This document shows, in pieces, positions 7,172 through 14,575 of a DNA stretch of 18,976 bases. This stretch comes from Fidelibacterota bacterium (GTDB lineage Bacteria; Marinisomatota; SORT01). The stretch is from positions 1 to 18,976 of the forward strand of contig JADFMS010000030.1 of the NCBI GenBank assembly GCA_022563775.1, in the 5' to 3' direction. Position numbers and translations under genes: made by a program. The first letter of the stretch is position 1. Each line of letters opens with the position of its first letter. A model generated the notes under the pieces. That model made no database searches. It was not told the origin of the DNA and saw only the letters and a list, made by a program, of their open reading frames with translations.

Positions 7172-10072
7172 ATGCCTGATAACAATTATCATGATCCTGA
7201 GTCTGTCGTAAGAGAGATAAAAATGAAAACCTTGCAAATATTTGTTTCATTATTACTGATTTTCACTATTTCAACTTGTACAACACGAAAAACGGAAGAT
7301 AGATCAGTAGAAACTACCCCAATATTTGACCCGCCTTTGGATACGCCTATGCCCGTCAATCCTAAGGTCAAAAAGGGGGAATTTGATAACGGTATCAAAT
7401 ATATAATTCAAACCAATAAAAAACCGGAGAATCGGGCTGAACTTAGGCTCGTAGTTAACGTCGGCTCGGTGCTGGAAGACGATGACCAGCAGGGGCTTGC
7501 TCATTTCGCTGAACATATGGCTTTCAATGGAACGGAAAACTTCAAAAAACAGGAGATAGTCGATTATCTCGAGTCTATCGGGATGCGGTTTGGTCCGGAT
7601 ATCAACGCCTATACAAGTTTCGACGAGACAGTATATATGCTGAAAGTTCCTACAGACAACACGGAGATGGTGGAACAGGGATTTCAGATACTCGTAGATT
7701 GGGCGAAAGGAGTATCTTTTGAAGATGATGAGATAGATAAAGAGAGAGGCGTTGTTATAGAAGAATGGCGTCTCGGGCAGGGCGCTCAGATGCGTATGTT
7801 TAATAAGCAGCTTCCCGTGCTTTTTAAGGATTCACGGTACGCAGAACGCCTCCCTATCGGGAAGAAAGAGATCCTGGAAAACTTTCCTTATGACGCTGTA
7901 AAACGCTTTTATAGAGATTGGTATCGACCTGAATTAATGTCCGTTATAGCCGTTGGAGATTTTGATCCTGTATGGATAGAGAGCTTGATAACTGAGCATT
8001 TTGAAAATATACCACCAAGCGAAAACGCTAAAACGCGTGAGGTGTACTACGTTCCAAACCATACTGAGACGCTCATAAAAATAGCATCTGACCCGGAGGC
8101 GACCGGATCCCGAATATCGATTTTCTACAAACTCGACCTGAAGGAACAAAATTCTCATGGCGCTTATCGGAAAGGTATTATTACAAATCTCTACAACGCC
8201 ATGCTCAATATCAGACTGAACGAACTGACGACTAAACCGAATGCGCCATTCTTATTCGGATATTCGGCTCAAGGCAGGTTTGTGCGCACTAAGGAAGTTT
8301 ATCTGCTCGGAGCAGGTGTGGCGGATAACGGCATCGAAAGAGGACTCGAAGCTCTTCTAATCGAAGCGGAACGGGTAGCGAGACATGGATTTATTTCTGC
8401 GGAATTAGAAAGGGCGAAGATAAACAGTTTAAAATCAATGGAGAGAGCTTTTAAGGAACGGGACAAGACGAATTCCCGGGTATACGCATCTGAATATATT
8501 CGCCATTTTCTCATTGATGAGCCGATACCTGGAATTGAATATGAATTTGAGCTATACAAGCAGTATCTGCCAGGTATAACCGTAGAGGAGGTCAACCGAC
8601 TCGCCCGGAGTTGGCTGCCGGATGAGAACAGGGTAATTCTCGGAAACCTTCCTGAAAAGGATGGAATTAACAAATTAAATGATGAGAAATTACTTGCCCT
8701 CTTTGATGCGGTAGAATCCATGGAGATTGAACCGTATGAGGAGTCTCTACCTGACGTTCCACTAATCGCAGTGATTCCTGAACCTTCAGCAGTGAGATCG
8801 GAGAGCCGATTCGAAGCGATTGAAACCGATGAACTTATTCTTGGTAACGGAACCCGGATACTCATGAAAAAGACCGATTTCAAAAATGATCAGATACTTT
8901 TCAGGGCGTATAGCAACGGGGGTACATCACTCCTTGCGGACGAAGACGTAGTAGCAGGCAGGTCATCAACGAGTATAGTCGGAGAAAGCGGATACGGTCC
9001 TTTCAACAGAATAGAACTCGGAAAAACCCTGGCAGGAAAGCTGGTTAGAGTTTCTCCCTATATCGGTTCCGTTAAAGAGGGAATCTCAGGCTCTTCTACT
9101 CCTGAGGATTTGGAAACGATGTTCCAGCTGATTCACTTGATATTCACCGCTCCAAGAAAGGATTCCACCGCATTCTTGGCATATAAAGAACGTATGGAAG
9201 GTTTTCTCGCCAATAGGAGTTTAAGTCCAGAATCCGCTTACCGGGATACGATAGGAGCGATAATGTCCCAATACAGTAATCGTTATCGTCCATGGTCTAC
9301 CGATTTATTGGAAGAACTCGATCTTGATAAATCATATAAAATATTCAGAGATCGTTTTTCTGACATAGACGATTTTACTTTTATTTTCGTTGGCAACTTT
9401 GAACCGGAGAATTTAAAGAATTTATGCCGGACTTATCTCGGCAGCTTGCCCTCGCTTAATAGGGGCGAATCCTGGATAGACGACGGCATTGATCCTCCGA
9501 AGGGCATCATCAAAAAGAACGTTCTTAAAGGTCAGGAACCTAAAAGCCTTACACAGCTTACATTCGCGGGCGATTTCGACTGGAACAGGATAAATCGCTA
9601 TGAGTTACAATCTATGATAAGTGTGCTCAAAATCAAACTTAGGGAAGTTCTGCGTGAGGATCTTGGGGGCACATACGGTGTCAGGGTCAGTGCCACAACT
9701 CAGGAATACCCTGATGAAGAGTACAGAATGGACATATCCTTCGGCAGCTCACCGGACAGAGTCAAAGAATTGACCGGCGTGGTATTCGAACAGATAGACA
9801 GTCTCGTGACATTCGGAACCACCGTAAAATACTTAAACAAAGTCAAGGAAACACAGCGCCGTTCATATGAAGTGAATTTGAAGGAAAACAGTTTTTGGTT
9901 GAATGCAATCGAGAAGTACTCATGGCACGAAGAAGAAATGTCGGACATCATTAAATACGATGAGTTGGTGGAATCCTTAACTCTTGAAGCGATTCAGAAT
10001 GCCGCTAAGAAATATTTCGATATGAACAACTTCGTTCAGGTTTCGCTGTATCCTGAGGATTTTGAATTGTGA
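7172..10072 (+). CDS. M16 family zinc peptidase (pitrilysin/insulinase type), exported
   Basis: 966 residues from the ATG at 7172. The active site is the inverted zinc motif HFAEH (111-115) in GLAHFAEHMAFNGTENF: His111 and His115 bind zinc and Glu114 is the base. The third ligand is expected in ERGVVIEE (191-198), probably Glu198. The chain is long enough for four M16 subdomains. The inactive second half is recognisable by REDLGGTYGVRVSA near residues 828-841. Such periplasmic enzymes degrade peptides inside a closed chamber. A hydrophobic export segment, MKTLQIFVSLLLIFTISTC, starts at residue 18 (base 7223). Translation from 7223 would give a normal signal or lipoprotein leader (Cys at 19, but a weak lipobox with Thr at -1), whereas the better ribosome site serves 7172. 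The true start is therefore open. The gene is transcribed alone, divergently from the ASPIC gene. Confidence 0.93.
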   Translation: MPDNNYHDPESVVREIKMKTLQIFVSLLLIFTISTCTTRKTEDRSVETTPIFDPPLDTPMPVNPKVKKGEFDNGIKYIIQTNKKPENRAELRLVVNVGSVLEDDDQQGLAHFAEHMAFNGTENFKKQEIVDYLESIGMRFGPDINAYTSFDETVYMLKVPTDNTEMVEQGFQILVDWAKGVSFEDDEIDKERGVVIEEWRLGQGAQMRMFNKQLPVLFKDSRYAERLPIGKKEILENFPYDAVKRFYRDWYRPELMSVIAVGDFDPVWIESLITEHFENIPPSENAKTREVYYVPNHTETLIKIASDPEATGSRISIFYKLDLKEQNSHGAYRKGIITNLYNAMLNIRLNELTTKPNAPFLFGYSAQGRFVRTKEVYLLGAGVADNGIERGLEALLIEAERVARHGFISAELERAKINSLKSMERAFKERDKTNSRVYASEYIRHFLIDEPIPGIEYEFELYKQYLPGITVEEVNRLARSWLPDENRVILGNLPEKDGINKLNDEKLLALFDAVESMEIEPYEESLPDVPLIAVIPEPSAVRSESRFEAIETDELILGNGTRILMKKTDFKNDQILFRAYSNGGTSLLADEDVVAGRSSTSIVGESGYGPFNRIELGKTLAGKLVRVSPYIGSVKEGISGSSTPEDLETMFQLIHLIFTAPRKDSTAFLAYKERMEGFLANRSLSPESAYRDTIGAIMSQYSNRYRPWSTDLLEELDLDKSYKIFRDRFSDIDDFTFIFVGNFEPENLKNLCRTYLGSLPSLNRGESWIDDGIDPPKGIIKKNVLKGQEPKSLTQLTFAGDFDWNRINRYELQSMISVLKIKLREVLREDLGGTYGVRVSATTQEYPDEEYRMDISFGSSPDRVKELTGVVFEQIDSLVTFGTTVKYLNKVKETQRRSYEVNLKENSFWLNAIEKYSWHEEEMSDIIKYDELVESLTLEAIQNAAKKYFDMNNFVQVSLYPEDFEL

Positions 10073-10299
10073 TTGCATCTTAATGGTGGACTGATAAACC
10101 CTTCCCAATACCGACATGATAAATAATTAAAAAGGGCCGACAATCGTCGACTGCCAGCTCTTATACTTAGAAGTAGATTGGATATATAATGGCACAAATC
10201 TATCCAGTCTTAGTGACAATTTATTTAGGTAAACCTATCTGACAGGATTCCATATAACTTCTATATTGAACCAAATGGAAATTGATGTAATCTAATAAT

Positions 10300-10770
10300 T
10301 TATCCTTCTATACCACCGCGAGCCCTTAGTTCAATGTCCTCCATACTCTTTATACCATTCCTGAGCGACTTAGGTAAATTGTTTCCCCCACCAGCATATA
10401 CTCCTGTAGTATCCGGAATTTCCCTGATTAAAATAATGTTGTGATATGCCTGATCAGTCGGCCATGGATCAGGCGAATAATAGCTACCATAAGAGGAGAA
10501 ATCATTTTCCCTTGTCCTGAAAATCTTCATTTCGCTGGAGTTCATATTGATCTCGATGCCCTCATTCGATCCATCTCGATGAAATACATCTATCTTTACC
10601 CAACCTGATTTGTATAATTCCATCCGACTCCAACGAATTCCCCATGCACTCCAGCTGTTAACCTTGAATTGTATTTCAGAAAAATCCGGGTTTTCGGTTG
10701 GACTGAGAGAATCAGAACATCCTGTCAAAATCATTAGAGTGAGTAAAGTAGCGATATGAAACTTTTTCAT
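10300..10770 (-). CDS. Small lipoprotein of unknown function
   Basis: 156 residues from the ATG at 10770. I prefer it to the in-frame ATG at 10794 because the leader MKKFHIATLLTLMILTGC then begins with the lysines and ends in a good lipobox, LTGC with Cys18. The mature part is rich in Ser, Trp, Tyr and Gly and predicts beta structure (FKVNSWSAWGIRWSRMELY, GWVKIDVFHRDG). It includes a stretch SSYGSYYSPDPWPTDQ. I recognise no family. It converges on the M16 gene with about 225 bp between them and shares no operon. Confidence 0.7.
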   Translation of the reverse strand: MKKFHIATLLTLMILTGCSDSLSPTENPDFSEIQFKVNSWSAWGIRWSRMELYKSGWVKIDVFHRDGSNEGIEINMNSSEMKIFRTRENDFSSYGSYYSPDPWPTDQAYHNIILIREIPDTTGVYAGGGNNLPKSLRNGIKSMEDIELRARGGIEG

Positions 10771-11150
10771 TTTGAGCTCAAGAATAATTACCATTTACTA
10801 TCCAAATAGATACTTTCCAAATTTAGTAAGTTTTACTTAGTGAGGCAAGAGTTTGTTCCCTTTTACTCATTATTTTAAGTACCGACCGGTTAATCGATGC
10901 CCGGTATAAACGCCTTAAGAAACATCCTGCCAAGTGGATCACTTAATTCCTAAATTAGACAAATAGATACTCATAATATTACAGGAATGACTCACGATAT
11001 TACTAACATATTTTCAGCAAAACTCAGGATATAACCGTGGAAATGCAGTGAGTTTTATTTCAATAATACCATCTTCCTCGTTCGGACGAAATCACCTGCT
11101 TGGAGTCGGTAAAAGTAGATTCCTGAGACTACGAACTTACTTCACTCCTA
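10771..11150. other. 380-bp gap, mostly unassigned
   Basis: Apart from the orphan T9SS tail at 11055-11141, I see no gene, tRNA or strong hairpin here. It would contain the promoter of the small lipoprotein. Confidence 0.5.
11055..11141 (-). pseudogene. Orphan T9SS sorting-domain tail (28 residues)
   Basis: The minus strand reads SKFVVSGIYFYRLQAGDF and then VRTRKMVLLK-stop, the closing strand of a type A T9SS sorting domain. No start codon or upstream part of the domain is present. It lies directly after the cyclase stop and in the same frame, separated from it by TGA TAG GAG TGA, so it is not translated with it unless stops are read through. About 45 bases are nearly identical to the fragment at 16875-16922 and to the window's right edge. 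Confidence 0.85.
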
Positions 11151-13505
11151 TCAGGGCTCTTGCGCCCGCTCCCATGCTGCTACAATTTCCCTATTTTCCG
11201 TGACCTTTGTTAGAAACGATTCACTGTCTTCTTCGGCCGCTAACTTTTCAGCGCGGCGCGTGAGCTCCTCATAAGCTCTTTCAAGGTAGTCCTTCGCCTT
11301 CTCCCGATGCCCGGTGAGCTCAAAAGCCCGCGAAGTGTTCCAGAGAGTGAGGGGATCAACAGCACTTTCCTCAACCGCTGCGATTCCCTTTTCTAATTTG
11401 TAAGCCGTTTCCAGTGTTAACTCGTGCTCACCCATTCTGGCTTCACTCAGTGCCAAAGTCGAAAGAGGCGCAAGGAGATAAGTCATCGCGCCCATGCTCT
11501 TGAAGATCTCAGCAGACTTCCTCAGATGGTTCGCGGCTACAGAATATTCTCCTCTGGTGAAATGAACCTCACCAATGTACCGCTGACTCCATCCCATCCC
11601 CTCCCGGTCGCCTAATCCCTGTGCAATATCTAAGGAGTGCGTTAATTGCTGGAGTGCATTATCATAATAGCCTCGTTTGAAATAGACAATGCCTATGTTG
11701 GTCAAGACAATACCTTCCAACTGTCGGTTGCCCAGCCCCTGGAGAATGGCGAGGGAGCGGGAGTATAATTCCAGCGCCTTCTCATACTCACCGAGCTCCA
11801 GATCAATGCCTGCAATGTTAATTAAGGTGATACTCTCCTCATGGCGGTTTCCCAATTCCTGGTTTATGATGAGCGCACTGGTGTAATACTGCGCGGCCTT
11901 CCTATAGCCGCCGCGCTTTTTGTGGACAATCCCTATGTTACCCAGGCTTGCAGCCTCCCCATTGCGGTAGCCTAACTCCCGCCATATAGCGAGAGATTGG
12001 GTGTAGAAGTCTAAGGCGTTATCGTACTCGCCACGGTGTAAGTACACATTCCCTTTACTGATAAAGGCTTTCCCCTCTCCTAAACGATCTCCGATATTGC
12101 GGGACGCTTCCAGGGAGCGGGTGAAATATGTGAGGGCCTTTTCATATTCGCCGCGCCGCCACCGGACCGTTCCCATACCTACGAGGGCGGCAGCCTCCCC
12201 GGATAGACTTTCCTTCTCTTTTGCCACCGCCAGAGCTTCGTCGAATATGTCTATCGCGCGGTCGTATTCTCCTACTCGCCCGTATGACCGTCCCAGCATG
12301 ATTCTGGGCAGCAGAAAGCCAGCATCTAACTCAATCGCTTTCTCCAACAGTCCCCTGGCGACCTCTACATCTTCGACCCTCTCGCTATGGGCATAGCGAT
12401 ACTTGCCTTTGAGGTAGAATTCATAGGCATCGGGGTTAACTGTAGGCTTCTTCTGAATTTCCTGGACAGAGGGTATGTCCGGTGCCAGGCCTATGGCCCC
12501 GATTATCTCATGAATCATCTTACCCTTTATGGCTGAGGCCTCGCTCAGAGGTTCCTCCCACCTCTCACTCCAGAGGTTTCTGCCGCTGGCCGGCTCTATT
12601 AGCTGAGCCGCAAGCCGAAAACGCCCCGGTTCCTTACGAATGCTGCCCGTCAGGACGAAGCGCACGCGCAACTCTTTCGCAATATCTAAAAGAGACTTCT
12701 CACTCTCCTTAAATGGAAGAACGTCCTTCATGGAGGGAACACGGATGGCACCTGCCTTTGAGAGGTCTATTATCAAGTCTTCTGTTATGCCGTATGAGAA
12801 ATACTCGTCCTCCGGTGCACCCAGGTTTCCAAGGTAGAGGACCCCAACTGACGGTACGTCGCCATAGGCAGGCTCCCTTCCACGCAGGACAAGGACATAA
12901 ATGATGGCAAGCACCGTGACAGCTGCCGCTGACTGAAACCCTCTTCTTACGATAGGTCTTTGTAGAAATCTTCTGCGGACGCTGGGAATAGGAAGTCCCT
13001 CGCCTGTCAGGGCGAAAACCTCCACCGGGCGCTGAACGTTTTTGAGTCTTCTTCTCCCTAAGGAAACTGCTACCATCCCAGGCTGATTCTTAATTTCGTC
13101 GTAGACCTTCTCCGAAACGCAAATTCCCCGAGGGGGAGCCAGAGGCTCCAACCTTGAGGCTACATTAACTCCATCTCCGTATACCTCATCGCCTTTAACT
13201 ACTACGTCACCAACATGTATGCCGATTCTTAAATTTATTTCGGGTTCCAATTCAAGGACTTTTTGTATTTCTAATGCAGTATTAACCGCTTCTATAGCAC
13301 TGTCAAACCTGCAGAAAGTGCCGTCGCCCACATATTGTATTATCTCACCACCGTGTTTCTCGACGAACGGTTTCATATGAGCTCGGTGCCGTTCGATGAG
13401 TTCTCTCGCCTTATCCTCATCCTTCTGCATTAAGGCGGTATAACCAACCATATCCGTGAACATGATGGCTGCTAATTTTCTTGTAGGTGTAGCGTCTTTA
13501 TCCAA
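11151..13505 (-). CDS. Membrane-anchored class III adenylate/guanylate cyclase with TolB-like domain and TPRs
   Basis: 784 residues in four parts. A class III cyclase catalytic domain (about 8-165) has metal-binding Asp18 (FTDMVGYT) and Asp61 (YVGDGT), Asp111 for the purine (YGDGVNVASRLE), and Asn114/Arg118 for the transition state. One transmembrane segment covers about 192-208. A TolB/FlgO-like domain (about 219-315, GVLYLGNLG to LWSERWE) follows. At least seven TPRs run from about 355 to the end, several with a GNR/GDR spacing. It should make a cyclic nucleotide in the cytoplasm; the TPR side lies across the membrane. Position 57, where adenylate cyclases usually carry the purine-selecting Lys, is Gln. 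I recall Gln in related FCB cyclases, so this may be a subfamily trait. The start is TTG at 13505: it gives the standard N-terminus TRKLAAIMFTDMVGYT, while the next Met is already inside the fold. It begins 3 bp after the cNMP-binding gene, so they probably form one operon. The gene looks more GC-rich than its neighbours. Confidence 0.92.
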   Translation of the reverse strand: MDKDATPTRKLAAIMFTDMVGYTALMQKDEDKARELIERHRAHMKPFVEKHGGEIIQYVGDGTFCRFDSAIEAVNTALEIQKVLELEPEINLRIGIHVGDVVVKGDEVYGDGVNVASRLEPLAPPRGICVSEKVYDEIKNQPGMVAVSLGRRRLKNVQRPVEVFALTGEGLPIPSVRRRFLQRPIVRRGFQSAAAVTVLAIIYVLVLRGREPAYGDVPSVGVLYLGNLGAPEDEYFSYGITEDLIIDLSKAGAIRVPSMKDVLPFKESEKSLLDIAKELRVRFVLTGSIRKEPGRFRLAAQLIEPASGRNLWSERWEEPLSEASAIKGKMIHEIIGAIGLAPDIPSVQEIQKKPTVNPDAYEFYLKGKYRYAHSERVEDVEVARGLLEKAIELDAGFLLPRIMLGRSYGRVGEYDRAIDIFDEALAVAKEKESLSGEAAALVGMGTVRWRRGEYEKALTYFTRSLEASRNIGDRLGEGKAFISKGNVYLHRGEYDNALDFYTQSLAIWRELGYRNGEAASLGNIGIVHKKRGGYRKAAQYYTSALIINQELGNRHEESITLINIAGIDLELGEYEKALELYSRSLAILQGLGNRQLEGIVLTNIGIVYFKRGYYDNALQQLTHSLDIAQGLGDREGMGWSQRYIGEVHFTRGEYSVAANHLRKSAEIFKSMGAMTYLLAPLSTLALSEARMGEHELTLETAYKLEKGIAAVEESAVDPLTLWNTSRAFELTGHREKAKDYLERAYEELTRRAEKLAAEEDSESFLTKVTENREIVAAWERAQEP

Positions 13506-13508
13506 GTC

Positions 13509-13892
13509 CTATCCCAAAGGGATTGTTTTGTTATCTGGTTTTGCTTGCAGCATACTCAGTTGCTTCACTAAGCGCTTGCTTAATATTTTGGTGATGTTGA
13601 TTGCGACATCCGCACGTATCCTTGGGTCTTCTTCGAACACCGAAGCTAAATATTCAAGATTGATGATCGCAATTTTTACATCAGATTTTGCTCGCACTGT
13701 GACTGATCGAACCTTTGAATCAATCAGGGCCATCTCACCGAGCGATTCTCCCTCGCCCCTGATCTTTAGTTCTATTGTTTTTCCAGTCATATTATTTTTT
13801 TTCTGTATAGATGTTTCACCATCGATTATAATGCTTAATCCATTAAACGGATCCCCTTCTTCGATGATTAAATCACCTGCCTTAAATTCCAT
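13509..13892 (-). CDS. Stand-alone cyclic nucleotide-binding domain protein
   Basis: 127 residues, a single cNMP-binding beta-roll of the CRP/PKA type with no DNA-binding domain and no membrane segment. Landmarks are FKAGDLIIEEGD (3-14), IIIDGETSI (21-29) and the phosphate-binding cassette GEMALIDSKVRS (52-63), where Glu53 would hold the ribose and Arg62 the cyclic phosphate. A closing helix (about 93-115, ITKILSKRLVKQL) completes the fold. It is a likely cytoplasmic sensor or adaptor for the nucleotide made by the cyclase encoded 3 bp downstream. The ATG at 13892 is preceded by GAAGG and there is an in-frame stop further upstream, so this start is well bounded. Confidence 0.88.
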   Translation of the reverse strand: MEFKAGDLIIEEGDPFNGLSIIIDGETSIQKKNNMTGKTIELKIRGEGESLGEMALIDSKVRSVTVRAKSDVKIAIINLEYLASVFEEDPRIRADVAINITKILSKRLVKQLSMLQAKPDNKTIPLG

Positions 13893-14150
13893 TTCGTAGG
13901 CCTTCTCTAAGATTCGGCTATTTCTTCTGACTTAAGACCTATGAAGAGTTGAGATCCAGAAATAATTTCTCTGCCTTTATCTGTAATCGAATCATGACTC
14001 CTTGCTGTCAAATGGTCGCTTAAGACCAAAGTGGTCCATATTGAATTAGGGTTAGAGTTGTAACATAATGCGGGAACCTAATATATTCCAGTATTATTCG
14101 GGAGAAGTAGCGGGCAATTTATTAATCACTTTTCAAAGTGTGACCAATAT

Positions 14151-14207
14151 GTGCCCTCCTAAAGCTCACAAAAAGACACTAAACAACACGAATCGACACA
14201 AAAGGAC
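14151..14207. repeat. Dispersed repeat, copy 1
   Basis: It begins GTGCCCTCCTAAAGCTCAC and contains AAACAACACGAA. Its partner at 18705-18761 matches with about 10 differences in the first 46 bases. On the minus strand it reads as runs of (T)GTGTC-like units. It is non-coding and of unknown function. Confidence 0.6.
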
Positions 14208-14289
14208 ACTTGGGTAAATCCCCGTATTCAGGGGATAGTAGGAGTGCTATTGGCTCTATCATTCGCTTTTACCAACTTTAAAGCATAGC

Positions 14290-14321
14290 GGGAAAGTCTG
14301 GGAATCGAACCCAGCGGATAT
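14290..14321 (-). pseudogene. tRNA 3'-end fragment (T-arm and acceptor strand)
   Basis: On the minus strand CTGGG-TTCGATT-CCCAG forms a perfect 5-bp T-arm followed by the acceptor strand ACTTTCCC. Upstream sequence does not form an anticodon or D arm, so only the 3' end of a tRNA remains; its identity cannot be read. Such fragments typically mark old integration sites. Confidence 0.7.
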
Positions 14322-14400
14322 GACGTAAAATTAAAGATTTTCCGAATTTATACTTCGAATATGGGCTTGATTTTATCCCTTTTAGGGATGGTTTTGTCGT

Positions 14401-14436
14401 TTATACTTCGATTTTTATATGAAAGTCGAAGTATAA
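14401..14436. repeat. ~34-bp palindromic element, copy left of the helicase gene
   Basis: Arms TTATACTTCGA (14401-14411) and TCGAAGTATAA (14426-14436) enclose a 14-base centre, TTTTTATATGAAAG, that itself pairs if G-T pairs are allowed. The same half-site occurs again at 14345-14358 (AATTTATACTTCGA), facing TCGAAGTATAAATT at 14426-14439. No T-run follows, so it is not a simple terminator. The matching element lies at 16449-16480. Confidence 0.82.
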
Positions 14437-14575
14437 ATTTTGTAATGGGTAAGTCCTTCTTCGAGGTTCTTTTACTATGAAATTCGATTTGGAAACTGAT
14501 TCCGGATAATTTCCCTCCAGATCTGTGGAAGAATTTGTTTTTACTAATAGGAGTGAATTAGAAAAAACTAAATCT

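Larger units (their letters stand above)
13893..14575. other. 680-bp gap with repeat and tRNA debris
   Basis: No credible gene. It contains a dispersed repeat (14151-14207), a tRNA 3' fragment (14290-14321), a half-site of the palindromic element (14345-14358), a small hairpin ATCCCT/AGGGAT (14375-14389) and the palindrome at 14401-14436. The part 13893-14150 would carry the cNMP operon promoter; I see no clear motif. Confidence 0.55.

Noticed and set aside
8299..8883. 194-residue minus-strand open frame inside the M16 gene
   Set aside because: It lies antisense to clear M16 coding sequence, is Ser/Arg-rich with no motif, and reflects codon bias of the real gene.
14375..14389. Rho-independent terminator for the helicase (ATCCCT/AGGGAT hairpin)
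   Set aside because: Short stem, no U-run on the minus strand and almost 200 bp from the stop codon.
14401..14436. loxP/dif-type site
   Set aside because: The arm-centre-arm layout resembles loxP, but the arms differ, the centre is 14 bases and no recombinase gene is in the window. A true recombinase site remains only a hypothesis.
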